This document shows, piece by piece, positions 19,640 through 28,310 of a stretch of DNA of 64,000 nt; position 1 is the first letter of the stretch, and each line of letters starts with the position of its first letter. Source of the stretch: Geomonas paludis (GTDB lineage Bacteria; Desulfobacterota; Desulfuromonadia; Geobacterales; Geobacteraceae); the NCBI RefSeq assembly GCF_014193585.1, contig NZ_BLXY01000012.1, positions 43,608 through 107,607 on the forward strand. Reading direction: 5' to 3'. A program made the position numbers and the translations under genes. Under the pieces are notes generated by a model, which saw nothing but the letters and a program-made list of their open reading frames with translations, was not told the DNA's origin and ran no database searches.

Positions 19640-20613
19640 TCTTCACCTCCTGTCAGGGTGCGGGTGATCTGTACTGCCTTGTTGCCGCCGCTTACCCCGG
19701 CAATTCCCATAAACTTCTTAGTCCCCCCCACCTTCACCACCAGTTCGTCCTTGCCGCTGGAGTCGAGCATGATCACGTCGCCGGGGGTGAGTCCCATCAG
19801 GTCCGCCAGCGATATGGTCGCGCCCCCCATCTCCACCGACATGTCCATGGGCGCACCCATGAGTTCCTCGGAGAGACGGTAGGACCAGAGGGGATCCACC
19901 ACCATCATGTCCATCTGCACGCCGCGCTTCAGCTTGTCGCGGATCGGCTCGATGGTCAGAAACGGGATGGCGAGGATCATGTTGCCCACGGTCTCCTCGA
20001 TCTGGATCTTCATGCTCATGGTGACCACCTGGTACTCCGGGGGGACGATGTTGACCAGGCGCGGGTTCATCTCCAGGCGCAAAAGGTTCATGCTGGCCGG
20101 ACAGAGCGGCGCCCAGGCACGCTCCAGGTCGGCCAGCGCGTCCTTGACGATCTTCTCCACCAGGCGCAGTTCGATGGAGGTGAAGAGCCGGTTCATCCCC
20201 TGCCCCGACGGCACGCCCGACCCGCCGAGGATGCTGTCCACGATGGTGAACACCAGGGTGCTGTCGAAGGCGATCAGCGCCGCCCCCTTCAACGGGTCCA
20301 TCTTGTAGATGGCCATGCAGACCGGGGACGGGAGCACGCTCAGGAAATCCCCGAACTTGTAGGGGACCGCCTCCTCCTTCTTGATATCCACCATGCGCCC
20401 CAGCCGGTTCGACATGGTGACGCGGTTGTAGCGGATGAAGCCGTCGTAGACGATGTCCAGGTTCGGGATGGCGCGGTGGGCCTCGATGTCGAGCAGGTCG
20501 AACTGCTGCGCCTGGGGCCCGGCCTTGGCCAGCTCGTTGTCGGGGACCAGGGTCCCGTCGAAAACGGCCGCCACGAGGGCGTCGATCTCTTCCTTGGTAA
20601 GGAGCTTTTCCAT
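19636..20613 (-). CDS. fliM: Flagellar motor switch protein FliM
   Basis: C-ring protein that receives phospho-CheY. The 325-residue protein starts with the CheY-binding peptide LTKEEIDALVAAV, has the central CheC-like domain (FDLLDIEAHRAIPNLDIVYDGF and PLKGAALIAFDSTLVFTIVD) and a C-terminal SpoA domain (GATISLADLMGLTPGDVIMLD). I chose ATG 20613, which has AAGG 9 bases upstream; an in-frame GTG three codons earlier is possible. It is 12 bases downstream of fliL. Confidence 0.95.
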   Translation of the reverse strand: MEKLLTKEEIDALVAAVFDGTLVPDNELAKAGPQAQQFDLLDIEAHRAIPNLDIVYDGFIRYNRVTMSNRLGRMVDIKKEEAVPYKFGDFLSVLPSPVCMAIYKMDPLKGAALIAFDSTLVFTIVDSILGGSGVPSGQGMNRLFTSIELRLVEKIVKDALADLERAWAPLCPASMNLLRLEMNPRLVNIVPPEYQVVTMSMKIQIEETVGNMILAIPFLTIEPIRDKLKRGVQMDMMVVDPLWSYRLSEELMGAPMDMSVEMGGATISLADLMGLTPGDVIMLDSSGKDELVVKVGGTKKFMGIAGVSGGNKAVQITRTLTGGED

Positions 20614-20625
20614 CGATGGCACCTT

Positions 20626-21156
20626 TTACTGCACCACGAAGTCAGTGAAGTAAACCTTGGTCACCTTGCTGGGCGGGACCACCTTGGAGACCGCCGCCAG
20701 GATCTGCTCGCGCAGCTGGTTTTTCCCCTGCAGGTCCTGGATCTCCTGCATGGTCTTGGTGGTCAGAAGGATCAGGATGGCGTCACGCAGCGGGGCGAGC
20801 TTGGCATCGAGCTCTGCCTTCGCCTGCGGGTTGGCCATCTCGAATTCGACCTTGAGCTTCAGGTAACGCAGCTCCTGGCCGTCGTAGATGTTGACGATGA
20901 AAGGCTCCAGGGGATAGACGGTGCCGCCGCCGGCAGCCGCCCCCTCGCCTCCCTTGGCGGGCGCGCCGTGCTCGCCGCCCCCTTCCGCCTTGGCTTCCAC
21001 CTTGGCCCCTTCGGGCGCCTTTTCCTTCTTGCTCCCCCCCATGAAGAAGGCTGCCGCCCCTCCGATGGCAAGGACCGCTACCACGGCGCCGATGATGATG
21101 AAGAGCTTCTTGTTGTTCTTTTCCGGGGTCTCTTGCGGCTTCGCCGGTTCGGCCAT
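20626..21156 (-). CDS. fliL: Flagellar basal-body protein FliL
   Basis: Single-pass membrane protein of the basal body, linked to stator function. The 176-residue product has a charged cytoplasmic N-terminus, a transmembrane helix (about residues 22-41), a low-complexity Gly/Ala/Lys/Glu linker, and a periplasmic FliL domain (VYPLEPFIVNIYDGQELRYLK... TTKTMQEIQDLQGKNQLREQI). The ATG at 21156 has AAGGAG 7 bases upstream. It is the first gene of the fliL-flhB operon, 56 bases downstream of a sigma-54 promoter. Confidence 0.93.
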   Translation of the reverse strand: MAEPAKPQETPEKNNKKLFIIIGAVVAVLAIGGAAAFFMGGSKKEKAPEGAKVEAKAEGGGEHGAPAKGGEGAAAGGGTVYPLEPFIVNIYDGQELRYLKLKVEFEMANPQAKAELDAKLAPLRDAILILLTTKTMQEIQDLQGKNQLREQILAAVSKVVPPSKVTKVYFTDFVVQ

Positions 21157-21211
21157 GCTGGGTTCTCCTTTTTGAAACAGCTCAAGCTGGTGTATTCGAT
21201 CTGAACCACCT

Positions 21212-21227
21212 TGCAACCCAAGTGCCA
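21212..21227 (-). promoter_or_regulatory. Sigma-54 promoter of the fliL operon
   Basis: Minus-strand TGGCACTTGGGTTGCA matches the sigma-54 -24/-12 consensus TGGCAC-N5-TTGCA, with the invariant GG and GC exactly 10 bases apart. The predicted start near 21201 leaves a leader of about 45 bases to fliL. Such promoters need an AAA+ activator; see the palindrome at 21370-21387. Confidence 0.85.
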
Positions 21228-21700
21228 GATCCGTAGCACCGCGCCAGATATGCCTTGAGGAGCCGTTGCCGGGGGGCGAAAAGGGGCGGGTAAATCGTTA
21301 TGTTACGGAATCTTGCATGGTCAGCGCAGATATTGCCGACGGTGGGGGGAGAGGGGTAAAAAAAGGACGGGGTCAACTTTTTGACCCGCATGCGGGGGCG
21401 ACGGAACCTCGACACGGCCCGGCCAGAGGGCGCACGGGGGGCCCGGGCGGGAAGAAAGGGCCCTTGAGTGGATTACAGGGAGAACTGCTATTGGTCCCCC
21501 CTCCCGTCAAGGAAGGGGGTGCCCTGAGTGCTCATGTCCCGGTATGCGCGGATCACCGGGAAAAAACGGGTGAACCGGGCGCACCGGTGCCGTGACGCCC
21601 GGAACCGGCGGTGCTTGTGCCGGTGCGGGTCGGAGATCCGGCCGGCGGGGCCGGTGTCAGAGCTTCGACGCCGGGGGCGCCTTTGACACGGCAAGGATGA
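21228..21700. other. Intergenic region upstream of fliL
   Basis: About 470 bases between the fliL promoter and the flgE 3' hairpin. Short open frames exist on both strands, but none has a ribosome-binding site or a recognisable product, so I call no gene. Apart from the activator-like palindrome at 21370-21387 and the adjoining perfect palindrome CCCGCATGCGGG (21385-21396), I see only GC-rich sequence. Confidence 0.5.
21370..21387. promoter_or_regulatory. Activator-type palindrome upstream of fliL promoter
   Basis: GGGTCAACTTTTTGACCC is an 18-base inverted repeat about 150 bases upstream of the -24 element. Its core GTCAA-N4-TTGAC matches the box described for the flagellar enhancer-binding protein FleQ (GTCAATAAATTGAC). 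A near copy lies at 33007-33020 upstream of the flgB sigma-54 promoter. Confidence 0.65.
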
Positions 21701-21724
21701 GGGGCGCGGCGTGCGCCGCGCCCC
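21701..21724 (-). terminator. GC-rich hairpin downstream of flgE
   Basis: Perfect 10-base-pair stem GGGGCGCGGC / GCCGCGCCCC with a four-base loop, starting about 10 bases after the flgE stop. There is no T-tract, so it may act as a message-stabilising hairpin or an imperfect terminator at the end of the flgB-flgE operon. Confidence 0.55.
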
Positions 21725-21733
21725 CTGCTGCCG

Positions 21734-22618
21734 TTAGCGGATCAGTTGCAGGACTTCCTGCGTCATCTGGTCCGTGGTGGTGATGGTCTTGGAGTTGGCG
21801 GAGTAGGCCCTCTGCGTGATGATCATCTTGACGAATTCGCTCGCCATGTCCACGTTGCTCTGCTCGAGGGTGTTGGAGAGGATCTTCTCGCTGACGCCGT
21901 TGGGCTTGTTGGCGGCCAGGGAGAAGCCGGCCCCGGAGACGCCGGCGTCGGCGGTGGCCTGGTACAGCGAGCCCCCTTGTTTGGTCAGCGCGGTCGGGTC
22001 GGAAGCGGTGACCACGGCCAGGCGCTGCACGGTGGCGGCGTTGGCAGGGGTGGCGGCGACGCCGACGGCGCCGGAGGTGTTGTAGTAGTTCTGGGTGATG
22101 CCGTCGGTGGCGAGATAGGTGATCAGGCCGGAGTTGTCGATGCTGATGATCTTGCCGAAGTCGGTGGTCGGGGCGGCGCCGGAGTTCAGAAACTTGATCG
22201 GGTTACCCTGGGTGTCCAGCACCTGGTAGCCGTCCGGGTTGACCAGGGTCAGGTTGTTGTCCACCTGGAAGGCGCCGGCACGGGACAGGAAGGCGGAGCT
22301 TTGCGCCGCCACCGGCACGGTAGCGGTCGGCGGAGCGAGGGCGAAGAAGCTGTTCCCCTGGATGGCGAGGTCGGTCACGTTCTCGGAGCTCTGGGTCGAG
22401 CCCTGGCTGAACACGTTCTGCACCACCTGCATCTGCACGCCCTTGCCGATCTGGGAGCCGCCGCCGATGTTCTGGGAGAGCATGTCGGAGAAGAGGGTCC
22501 TGGCCCCCTTGAACCCCACGGTGTTGACGTTGGAGATGTTGTTGCCGATGACGTTCATCGCTTCGCCGTTTTGCAGCAGACCGGTAACGCCGGTAAACAA
22601 TGCGGAAGTAACACTCAT
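21734..22618 (-). CDS. flgE: Flagellar hook protein FlgE (short form)
   Basis: Rod/hook-family protein of 294 residues. It has the N-terminal motif TGLLQNGEAMNVIGNNISNVNTVGFKG-type sequence (conserved NNISNVNTVGFKG), a middle region with LAIQGNSFFAL, and the C-terminal coiled segment LEQSNVDMASEFVKMIITQRAY. The order after fliK and flgD identifies it as the hook protein. It is shorter than many FlgE proteins (about 400 residues or more), so the surface domains are reduced; FlgG-like identity is the alternative. SD AAGGAGG precedes the ATG. Confidence 0.88.
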   Translation of the reverse strand: MSVTSALFTGVTGLLQNGEAMNVIGNNISNVNTVGFKGARTLFSDMLSQNIGGGSQIGKGVQMQVVQNVFSQGSTQSSENVTDLAIQGNSFFALAPPTATVPVAAQSSAFLSRAGAFQVDNNLTLVNPDGYQVLDTQGNPIKFLNSGAAPTTDFGKIISIDNSGLITYLATDGITQNYYNTSGAVGVAATPANAATVQRLAVVTASDPTALTKQGGSLYQATADAGVSGAGFSLAANKPNGVSEKILSNTLEQSNVDMASEFVKMIITQRAYSANSKTITTTDQMTQEVLQLIR

Positions 22619-22718
22619 TTTTTTGCCTCCTTAGGCTTGGTTGTGGGACTCCTCAGTCGGTCGGTGTCCCGCGGGCTTTCCTTCTGGAGGGCCAGCCCGT
22701 TTCAGTTGTCGTTTGCGG

Positions 22719-23111
22719 TTAGAAAAAAACTGCCGAATCGATGTTGGTGAAAACGGTCCCCTTCATCCCCTGACGATCCATGGCGGTCACCACTGTCCGG
22801 TTTTTGACGCTCACCACCAGGGCCGCGTCGCCCATCAGGATCAGCGATTCCCGGCCACCCTTTTGCGCCACGCTGTCCACCGCCCCTTCCAGCTGCTTCA
22901 TGTCGGCGTCGGAGAGGGTGATGCCGCGGGACTTGAGCCGTTCCTGGGCGTGCTGGGAGAGCCTGACCGGCTGCCCCGGCAGTTTCTGGTCCAGGACCTG
23001 GGCGAACGGGGTACTGCTGCCCGTGCTCTTGGCGGCCGGCTTGGCGCCGTTTTGGTTCGGCTTGACCGGCGCCTGGATCGGTTGGGGAAACAAGATGCTG
23101 TTGTCGATCAT
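22719..23111 (-). CDS. Flagellar operon protein, TIGR02530 type
   Basis: Protein of 130 residues belonging to the flagellar operon protein family found between flgD and flgE in many bacteria. Recognisable features are the conserved block RLSQHAQERLKSRGITLSDADMKQL and, near the end, ALVVSVKNRTVVTAMDR. The N-terminal 45 residues are Pro/Lys-rich and probably disordered. The biochemical role is not known. It follows flgD with essentially no gap and precedes flgE by 100 bases. Confidence 0.85.
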   Translation of the reverse strand: MIDNSILFPQPIQAPVKPNQNGAKPAAKSTGSSTPFAQVLDQKLPGQPVRLSQHAQERLKSRGITLSDADMKQLEGAVDSVAQKGGRESLILMGDAALVVSVKNRTVVTAMDRQGMKGTVFTNIDSAVFF

Positions 23112-23112
23112 C

Positions 23113-23778
23113 TTAGGCTCCCTCGGTCACCGAGTTGACATCGGTCAGGTTTACTTTCAATGCCCCGATGGAAAGCACCGGGGTGCTGCCGGACATGTCG
23201 ACGCCGTTCACCTTGCCCCGCACCAGGCCGGTGGCGCTGATGGCGCTACCCGCCGCATCCTTGGCGGAGACGGTGAAGCTGTAGGCGCCCGGGGTGAGGG
23301 CAGCGCCGGAGTTGTCGGTGCCGTCCCAAGTGACGCTGTTGTTGCCCGAGTTCTGGGCGCCGCCGGTGATGGTCTTGACCACCTTGCCGTTGGCATCGAG
23401 GATGGAAACCGTCACGCTTTGCGCGCTCCTCCCCAGGTTGTAGTTGATGGCGCTGCTGCTCCCCGAGGCGAGTTCCACCTGTGAGCCGGCCGCCTCCACC
23501 TGCTTGCCGATCAGCGATACCGCCGCCAAGGTGCCGGCATTGCTCCCCTGGCTCAGCAGGTTCTGCAGGTTGGTGTTGGTGTTGTAGGCCTGCTCGACCT
23601 GGGTGAGCTGGGCGAGCTGCGAGATGAACTGGGTTCCGTCCTGGGGATTCAGGGGGTCCTGGTTCTGCAGCTGGGTCACGAACAGCTTCAGGAAGTCGTC
23701 CTTGTTCATGCCCGTCGCCTTTTTCATCGCGGCCGCGGCCGAGGCCGTGGTTGCTGCGGATGTTGCGTCGGTTATCAT
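23113..23778 (-). CDS. flgD: Hook-capping protein FlgD
   Basis: Cap protein that guides hook polymerisation. The 221-residue product has the conserved N-terminal segment MNKDDFLKLFVTQLQNQDPLNPQDGTQF-type sequence (QLQNQDPLNPQDGTQF, near residue 40) and FISQLAQLTQVEQ, then an Ig-like/tudor C-terminal part (VSILDANGKVVKTI). The ATG at 23778 has GGAGG 5 bases upstream. It lies 13 bases after fliK. Confidence 0.94.
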   Translation of the reverse strand: MITDATSAATTASAAAAMKKATGMNKDDFLKLFVTQLQNQDPLNPQDGTQFISQLAQLTQVEQAYNTNTNLQNLLSQGSNAGTLAAVSLIGKQVEAAGSQVELASGSSSAINYNLGRSAQSVTVSILDANGKVVKTITGGAQNSGNNSVTWDGTDNSGAALTPGAYSFTVSAKDAAGSAISATGLVRGKVNGVDMSGSTPVLSIGALKVNLTDVNSVTEGA

Positions 23779-23791
23779 CCTTACCTCCTTG

Positions 23792-25882
23792 TCAGAATCG
23801 TACGTCGAGCAGGCTGTTGACCTCGGCTGTCAGATAATTGACCCGGGGTGCATCCTGACCGTCGTAACCTGCGCCCCTGGCGAATCTCTGGGGCTGTTGC
23901 TGCCGCTGGTTGCCCCGCTCCTCGTTGAGGGGGCCGTTGAACCCGCCACCGCCGGTAGAGACGTTGAACCCTTCCATGGTGAGGTTCTTCCCGGAAAGGG
24001 CCTCGCGCAGCGAGTCGAGGTTGCTCATCAAGAGGTCCTTGACCATGCGGTTGTCCGCCTGGACCTCCACGTTGAGCCGGTTGTTGTCCATGCGCAGCTG
24101 GATCTTCAACTCGCCCAGCTCGCCCGGGTTCAGCCTGATGCTCATCTGGCCGTTCCCCTTGCCGTCGTGGGTCACCACCCCTTCCCTAATCTGGGAGAGG
24201 ATGCTTTCGTGCAGCTGGCCCTTGGCGCCGGACAGCCTGGTTTCGCCCGGTACCGCTTCCGCCGGGGTCCCCTGCGCCGTCAGTCCCACGCCCAGCATCT
24301 GGCCGTTCTGATTTTCCTGCCCTTTCTGGTGCGACTGTCCCTGCTCGCCCTGGGTGCCCGAGGCATCGCGCGCCGCCCCCAGTTCGGACACGGTGTTGAC
24401 AGTGGCCGTCGTTGCACTCTTGGTGCCGGAAACGTCCTCACCCGAAGGTTTGGCCACGTTTACCTGCTGGGCCTGCACCGCTTCCCGCACCTGCTTCCCG
24501 GTCACGGCTTCGGCCTGGTGTGCGTCCTTACGCTGCGGTTGTGCCGCCTGCTCGACCTGGCCGGCCTGCCCTTGGGATACCGCTGCCGTTTCTCCCTGCT
24601 GTTCCGGTTGCACCTTCACCTGGGGCGCTGCCGCCTCGGGCTTGGTCTCACGGACCGTGGCGCCTTTGCTGTCGGGGTTCGCCATGGCGGCCGTTTCAGG
24701 AGCCGGGGTCTGCAGTTGCGGGGTCGCATCCTGCTGTGCTGCTGTGGTCTGCGTTACTGCCTGGTCCTGCTGCGCCGGCGCTTGCTCCTGCGCCGTCGCC
24801 GCGGTTGCGGCATCGGTTACCGCTGCGGGCTCGGCCTGGGTCCTGACCGGCATGGCCACGAAGCGCCCCGCGCCGGTTTCCTTGGCGGCCAGATGGGTGG
24901 CTGCCACGGTCTGATCGGGCGTTACCGCTGTTTTGGCGGCCTCCGGCAGGACCGGGGCTTGCTGCCGCTCGCCCGCTACGGGCGCAACCTGCGCCTGGGG
25001 CGTCTCAACCTGCGCTCCTTCTGTTGCGCCCGTCGAAGGGACCACCTGGACTTTCCCCGGTGCCGGGGAGAGCTGTGCCTGCTCGACCTTCTGGCCGGGT
25101 TGGCTGCCGGTGCTGCCGGTGGCGGTCTGTTGCTGCGTTTGCTGCGTTTGCTGCGGTTGCTGCGGTTGCGCTGCCTGCTGCGGCAGCTCCGGTTGTGCCT
25201 TGCCTGCGCCTGCCGTTACCGGCGCCGTCTCCGGTGTGGTCACCGGTGCCGCGTCCGGCTGCATGCGCTGCTGCAGGGTGGCGAGCCTTTCCAGCGCGGT
25301 GGTGCCTGCCGCCGCGTTGGTCTCTTCGCTCCTTGCCGCCACCGTGGGCTCGATCACGGCCATGGCCACGACCAATCCCGGGTTCGGATCGGGTTGCGCT
25401 TCCGGGACCGTCCCGGTTGCCATCGTTGCTCCCTCCCCGGCAACGGTTGCCGGCGGTGCCGGTTCCGTCCCCGCGTTTTGCGCCACGTTCCCGGCGGCCT
25501 GGGCGGCCGGGTCCTGCACCGCTGGCGCCGCGTCCTGGTCCGGGTCGGCCTTGCGGGCCTGCTGCTTGACGTCGACCGCTGCCTTGGCCGTGGCCGAAGC
25601 CTGTGCCGCAGGGGTCGCTTTCTCCCCGACCTGCGCGTGGCTTTCCTGCGCCTGTGCCGGACGGGCCTTGTCGTCGGCCTTTTGGGCATGGGCAGAGGAT
25701 TTTGCCGGACGCTCAGGCGTCGGCCGTGCCGGCGTCTCGGCGGGTTTGTCCGGGGTCTGCCTCCCCTGCAGCAGCTGCTGGAACACCCCCGCACCGGGGG
25801 CTGCCGCTGCGCTTGCCATCCCGCTTTGCGCCGCTGGGGCCGGGATGGCGTCTGGAATGAATGCTGCGTTTTGAACCATCAT
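23792..25882 (-). CDS. fliK: Flagellar hook-length control protein FliK
   Basis: Secreted ruler that triggers the FlhB switch when the hook reaches its length. The 696-residue product has a very long Ala/Gln/Pro/Thr-rich low-complexity region (about residues 1-540) and a C-terminal FliK domain with MSIRLNPGELGELKIQLRMDNN and FNVSTGGGG. It is longer than the enterobacterial protein (about 400 residues); the difference lies in the repetitive ruler. GGAGG lies 10 bases before ATG 25882; a second ATG follows directly. The gene is between motE and flgD. Confidence 0.92.
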   Translation of the reverse strand: MMVQNAAFIPDAIPAPAAQSGMASAAAAPGAGVFQQLLQGRQTPDKPAETPARPTPERPAKSSAHAQKADDKARPAQAQESHAQVGEKATPAAQASATAKAAVDVKQQARKADPDQDAAPAVQDPAAQAAGNVAQNAGTEPAPPATVAGEGATMATGTVPEAQPDPNPGLVVAMAVIEPTVAARSEETNAAAGTTALERLATLQQRMQPDAAPVTTPETAPVTAGAGKAQPELPQQAAQPQQPQQTQQTQQQTATGSTGSQPGQKVEQAQLSPAPGKVQVVPSTGATEGAQVETPQAQVAPVAGERQQAPVLPEAAKTAVTPDQTVAATHLAAKETGAGRFVAMPVRTQAEPAAVTDAATAATAQEQAPAQQDQAVTQTTAAQQDATPQLQTPAPETAAMANPDSKGATVRETKPEAAAPQVKVQPEQQGETAAVSQGQAGQVEQAAQPQRKDAHQAEAVTGKQVREAVQAQQVNVAKPSGEDVSGTKSATTATVNTVSELGAARDASGTQGEQGQSHQKGQENQNGQMLGVGLTAQGTPAEAVPGETRLSGAKGQLHESILSQIREGVVTHDGKGNGQMSIRLNPGELGELKIQLRMDNNRLNVEVQADNRMVKDLLMSNLDSLREALSGKNLTMEGFNVSTGGGGFNGPLNEERGNQRQQQPQRFARGAGYDGQDAPRVNYLTAEVNSLLDVRF

Positions 25883-25982
25883 GTACGTGTCACCTCCTTT
25901 TGCCTGAAATACGGCTGCGCCGATACGCAGCCGGCCGGAATCCGCCGCGGCGAGCGGCGGTTCACAGTGAGGTCAGCCCGGG

Positions 25983-26477
25983 TCACTTCCCGGCCAGGTT
26001 CAGCCTGGTCCACTCCAGGACCCGGGGCTGGTTGATGAAGGGGATCAGCTTGACGGCGGTCTTCTGGTCCATCTGGTTCAACATCTGGATCACCATCTTC
26101 TCGTCCAGCTTGTTGAGCAGGTTGCCCGCCTCCTCCGGTTTGAGCCCCTTGTAGATCTTGATCATCTTCTTGTAGCGGTCGTCGTCCTGCTTCTTCTTGG
26201 CGGTGAGCGACTCCTCGATCCCCTTCTTGGCCGCGTTCAGCTCCGCCACCCGGGCGTCCAGCTTGGCGGAGAGCTGGTTCAGGGCCGCTTCCTTGGCGGC
26301 CAACGCCGCCTCCTTCTGCGCCAGCTGCTGCCGCTTGGCCTCCAGGGCCGCGCTCTCGCTGGAGATGTTCCGGGGCGGATTCTTCACCTCGGCCGCCTGG
26401 GCGATAAACACCTGGCGTTCGTTCCATAACAGCGGCAGGGCCACGAGCAGCACCAGCGCGCCTATCAGCTTTTTCAC
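25983..26477 (-). CDS. MotE-like flagellar chaperone
   Basis: Protein of 164 residues with an N-terminal membrane anchor or signal segment (LIGALVLLVALPLLW), a coiled coil (about residues 40-95, rich in Ala/Lys/Glu/Gln), and a C-terminal MgtE-N-like domain (KIYKGLKPEEAGNLLNKLDEKMVIQMLNQM). Known MotE proteins stabilise the stator protein MotC in alpha-proteobacteria, and related proteins are common after fliJ in Gram-negative flagellar operons. It overlaps fliJ by four bases. Confidence 0.82.
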   Translation of the reverse strand: MKKLIGALVLLVALPLLWNERQVFIAQAAEVKNPPRNISSESAALEAKRQQLAQKEAALAAKEAALNQLSAKLDARVAELNAAKKGIEESLTAKKKQDDDRYKKMIKIYKGLKPEEAGNLLNKLDEKMVIQMLNQMDQKTAVKLIPFINQPRVLEWTRLNLAGK

Positions 26478-26914
26478 TTATGCCCCCTCCCCTGGACCGC
26501 TATCTCGTCCAGGAAAGCGCGTTCCCGGTTCAACTGCTCCATGCGCAGGTCGCGCATCTTCTTCTCCTTGAAGACCTCGAGCGCCTTCTTCTCCTTGGCC
26601 GCGGCCAGAAGCGCCTCGCGCTTTTCCTGGACCGCCTTCTCAAGCACCACCAGGCTCTCCCGCAACTGCTGGATCTCCTGGGCCTTCCTGCGCGAGAAGT
26701 CGCCGTAGAGCTGCAGGTCCTTGGCCTCGATTCCGGTCATCTGCCGCTGGGCGCATTCCTGCTCCAGCTGCTCCATCATGGCCTTTTCGTTCCTCAGCCG
26801 CTCCCTGGCGCTCTCGTGCTGCTGCTTGGCCGCCGCGAGTTCCAGCTGGTGCATCTTTTCCACTTCCTTGCGGAACTTGAGCACCTGTTCGAGCCTGAAT
26901 TCCTGTCCTGCCAT
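26474..26914 (-). CDS. fliJ: Flagellar export chaperone FliJ
   Basis: Coiled-coil export protein of 146 residues that interacts with the FliI ATPase ring and FlhA. It starts FRLEQVLKFRKEVEKMHQLELA and is nearly all helical, with heptad-rich Glu/Lys/Gln content. Sequence conservation in FliJ is low, so the call depends on the fliI-fliJ gene order as well as the coiled coil. It lies 70 bases after fliI. Confidence 0.88.
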   Translation of the reverse strand: MAGQEFRLEQVLKFRKEVEKMHQLELAAAKQQHESARERLRNEKAMMEQLEQECAQRQMTGIEAKDLQLYGDFSRRKAQEIQQLRESLVVLEKAVQEKREALLAAAKEKKALEVFKEKKMRDLRMEQLNRERAFLDEIAVQGRGHK

Positions 26915-26984
26915 GGTGTGCTCCTCCCACCTTCGCCAAGGCTACGGTGGGCAAGCCCACACCGTAGAACTTTGCTTCGGTCTG

Positions 26985-28310
26985 CTAATCGTTCAGGCTT
27001 CCTACCCCGAAGATGCGGGCCAGCGCCTCGATCGATTCCTCGAAGGTGACCTGGTCCGCCACGTCCTGCTTCAGGTAGGCGATCATCTGGTCCATCCGGG
27101 CTATGGCGAGATCGATCTTCGCATTGCTCCCCGCCTTGTAGGCGCCGATGTTGATCATGTCCTCGGCCTGCCGGTAGGTGGCCAGGGTCTCCTTGAACTG
27201 CCCGGCCAGCGCGCGGTGCTCCCGGCTGGTCACGTCGCTCATGACGCGGCTCGCGCTGTTCAGGAGGTCGATGGGTGGATAGATGTTGCGCGCCGCCAGC
27301 TCGCGGGTCAGGATGATGTGCCCGTCCAGGATGCTGCGCATGGCGTCGGAGATCGGCTCGTTGAAGTCGTCCCCCTCGACCAGGACCGTGTACAGGCCGG
27401 TGATGCTCCCCCCCTGGAAGTTGCCGGTCCGCTCCAAAAGCCTCGGCAGCGCGGCGAAAACGCTCGGGGTGTACCCCTTGGTGGTGGGGGGCTCGCCGAT
27501 GGCCAGCCCCACCTCGCGCATCGCCATGGCGAAACGGGTGGCGGAGTCCATCATCAGGAGCACCTTCTTCCCCTGGGCCTGGAAGTACTCGGCGATGGTG
27601 GTCGCTATGTAGGCGCCGCGCATCCTGACCAGCGGGGGCTGATCCGAGGTGGCCACCACCACGACCGATTTCCTGAGTCCTTCCGCCTGCAGGTCCTTCT
27701 CGATGAATTCCCTGAGCTCACGGCCGCGCTCGCCGATCAGGGCGATCACGTTGACGTCGGCCTCGGTGTAACGGGCGATCATGCCGAGAAGGGTCGACTT
27801 GCCGACGCCGGAGCCGGCCATGATGCCGACCCTCTGCCCCTCGCCGCAGGTGAGAAGACCGTTGATGGGGCGGATGCCCAGGTTCAGGGGCTTTCTTATC
27901 GGGCGCCTCTTCATCGGGTTGACCGGCAGCGCGTAGATCGGGTACTCGTCCACGGTCTCGATGGGCCCCTTGTCGTCGATAGGCTCGCCCAGGCCGTCGA
28001 TGACCCGCCCCAAGAGGGCCGGGCCGACCCCCATGGCCGCCTTCTCGCGCCGGACCGAGATCACGCTCCCCAGTCCCACGCCGCGCAGCTCGCCCAGCGG
28101 CATCAACAGGGTCTTGTTCTCCCGGAACCCGACCACCTCGGCGGGGATGGAGGGATGCCCCTCGGAGTGCACCTCGCACACGCTCCCCACCGCGGTCTCG
28201 GGGCAGTACCCCTCGATGACCAGGCCGACCACCTGGGTCACCTTGCCGTGAAAGCGCACCGGCTTGGCCGCCTCGACCACCGGCAGGTAGCGCGCCAGAT
28301 CAATCCCCAC
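26985..28310 (-). CDS. fliI: Flagellum-specific ATPase FliI
   Basis: Export ATPase related to F1-beta, 441 residues. Walker A reads GSGVGKST near residues 166-173; VNVIALIGERGRELREFIE and the Walker B region VLLMMDSATRFAMAMREVGLA follow. I chose GTG 28310, with GGGAGG 9 bases upstream inside the fliH end, because it gives the normal family length; the overlap with fliH is 11 bases. An ATG upstream would add 19 Arg-rich residues. It is followed by fliJ. Confidence 0.94.
   Translation of the reverse strand: MGIDLARYLPVVEAAKPVRFHGKVTQVVGLVIEGYCPETAVGSVCEVHSEGHPSIPAEVVGFRENKTLLMPLGELRGVGLGSVISVRREKAAMGVGPALLGRVIDGLGEPIDDKGPIETVDEYPIYALPVNPMKRRPIRKPLNLGIRPINGLLTCGEGQRVGIMAGSGVGKSTLLGMIARYTEADVNVIALIGERGRELREFIEKDLQAEGLRKSVVVVATSDQPPLVRMRGAYIATTIAEYFQAQGKKVLLMMDSATRFAMAMREVGLAIGEPPTTKGYTPSVFAALPRLLERTGNFQGGSITGLYTVLVEGDDFNEPISDAMRSILDGHIILTRELAARNIYPPIDLLNSASRVMSDVTSREHRALAGQFKETLATYRQAEDMINIGAYKAGSNAKIDLAIARMDQMIAYLKQDVADQVTFEESIEALARIFGVGSLND

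Noticed and set aside
24354..25874. Open frames with Cys/Ala/Val-rich products opposite fliK
   Set aside because: They arise from the low-complexity Ala/Gln/Pro coding of fliK read on the other strand.
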